A stretch of 6,349 nucleotides of DNA from positions 1-6,349 of the forward strand of contig DAHWFG010000494.1 of the NCBI GenBank assembly GCA_027325115.1, in the 5' to 3' direction. Within the stretch, counting starts at the first letter, position 1. Every line of letters starts with the position of its first letter. The notes beneath the pieces are model-generated. The model saw only the letters and a program-made list of their open reading frames with translations. It searched no databases and was not told where the DNA came from. Below are positions 5,613-6,349 of the stretch, piece by piece. This stretch comes from JAKBCQ01 sp021807585 (GTDB lineage: Bacteria; Planctomycetota; Planctomycetia; Isosphaerales; Isosphaeraceae). The position numbers and the translations under genes were made by a program.

Positions 5613-6349
5613 TTAGTGAGCGGATTTCGACGAATCGTCGCCGGTTTTCGCGGGTTGCGATTCGACCGAGGTTTTCGACCGATCGGCCGATCCGATTCGG
5701 GCTCGATCGATCAGCGAAAGCGCGATCATTCTCGTTCGTTTCGAAGCGGCGTCGAGACGCTCGATTCTTTGGTTGAGATCGGCGGATTCGACCGCTTCGA
5801 GCAAGGCGCGGGCGAGTTCGCCGCGATCGGAATCGTCGTTTGCGACCAGCTTGATTCGATCGACGGCGCGGGCTCGATTGTCGCCGCGTTCGAGAGCGAC
5901 CGCGGCGTTCGCCCAAAGCGCGATCGCTGGTTCGGAATCGGCGGCGAGCGTCGCGAGCGATCGCCTGGGGAGCACGGTTCCCGAGACCGCCGCGTACGCC
6001 AAAGGACGCGCGAGTTCCACACGCAGCCATATCGGCCAATCGGTTCCATGTTCAAGCATCACCGTATAGGCCGAGGGATCTTCGGCGACGAGATCGCCGC
6101 GAATGCGATCGGCGAGAATCAACCTCGCAGCCGCCGGGATCGCCTTGCGGAGCGCGATGTCGAGCGCCTGGCGGTCGTTGACGCGACGATCGACGCTCAA
6201 CCGATGCGCCGCGGCGACCCGCTCGGTTTCGGGTCGATTCGCGTCGTGGAGCACGTAAACGTCGATCCAGATTTTCCTCATCGACCACGCTTGAAGACCA
6301 AACCACGTGAGCAAGAGTGAAACAAAGACGAGTCCCGCGATCCCCAGAT
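5613..6349 (-). CDS. membrane-anchored protein of unknown function, 5' partial
   Basis: I do not recognise this protein. About 244 C-terminal residues are visible; the frame is open to the right edge, so the true start is outside the window. A TTG at 6314 is in frame but sits inside a hydrophobic run (LGIAGLVFVSLLLTWFGLQAW) that is clearly one membrane helix, so it is unlikely to be the start. After the helix comes MRKIWIDVYVLHD, then about 160 residues rich in Ala, Arg, Asp and Leu (for example ARLILADRIRGDLVAED and ELARALLEAVESADLNQ), which look alpha-helical and possibly repeat-like. The end is a polar Ser/Lys-rich tail ending in SAH. This suggests a single-pass protein with a helical soluble domain. 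The stop is 18 bp before mobA, so the two may share a transcript. Codon use matches the neighbours. Confidence 0.7.
   Translation of the reverse strand, partial: LGIAGLVFVSLLLTWFGLQAWSMRKIWIDVYVLHDANRPETERVAAAHRLSVDRRVNDRQALDIALRKAIPAAARLILADRIRGDLVAEDPSAYTVMLEHGTDWPIWLRVELARPLAYAAVSGTVLPRRSLATLAADSEPAIALWANAAVALERGDNRARAVDRIKLVANDDSDRGELARALLEAVESADLNQRIERLDAASKRTRMIALSLIDRARIGSADRSKTSVESQPAKTGDDSSKSAH

Noticed and set aside
5616..6320. Plus-strand open frame of 234 codons
   Set aside because: Antisense to the membrane-anchored protein. The minus frame has a proper membrane helix and codon use like its neighbours; the plus frame is Arg/Asp/Gly-rich without features.

Overview
The window looks like an ordinary chromosomal stretch from a bacterium with moderately high GC content, most probably a member of the Planctomycetota. 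The best taxonomic clue is the small PEGA-domain lipoprotein. Its PPGA turn, APWW segment and TENLVP segment resemble a family I associate with planctomycetes. The organism call is an inference from protein style, not from any marker RNA. All six genes I can support lie on the minus strand, so the window is read from right to left.

Layout in transcription order: (a) 6349-5613, the C-terminal part of an unrecognised protein with an N-terminal membrane helix, cut by the right edge. (b) 5594-4953, mobA, molybdenum cofactor guanylyltransferase, 18 bp downstream of (a). (c) A 210-bp gap with a good sigma70-type promoter. (d) 4742-3576, ispG, the iron-sulfur enzyme of the MEP isoprenoid pathway. 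(e) A 251-bp gap with a weaker promoter candidate. (f) 3324-2869, the PEGA lipoprotein. (g) A 109-bp gap. (h) 2759-1845, a carbon-nitrogen hydrolase of the nitrilase superfamily with GTG start. Its C-terminal membrane tail appears to lie in the -1 frame, ending at 1813. (i) 1686-1, glutamine-dependent asparagine synthetase, starting MCGI and cut by the left edge.

The genes do not form one pathway. ispG and mobA are housekeeping enzymes of isoprenoid and molybdopterin biosynthesis. The hydrolase and asparagine synthetase are both amide-nitrogen enzymes in tandem, but a functional link is only suggested by adjacency. The (a)-mobA pair is the only closely spaced one; the others are separated by about 110-250 bp.

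I did not find CRISPR arrays, mobile elements, tRNA or rRNA genes, or a defence or biosynthetic system. The points most worth checking are the apparent frameshift in the hydrolase, the marked excess of the palindrome CGATCG (also in non-coding DNA), and the AT-rich palindrome with a consensus TATAAT at the mobA start.
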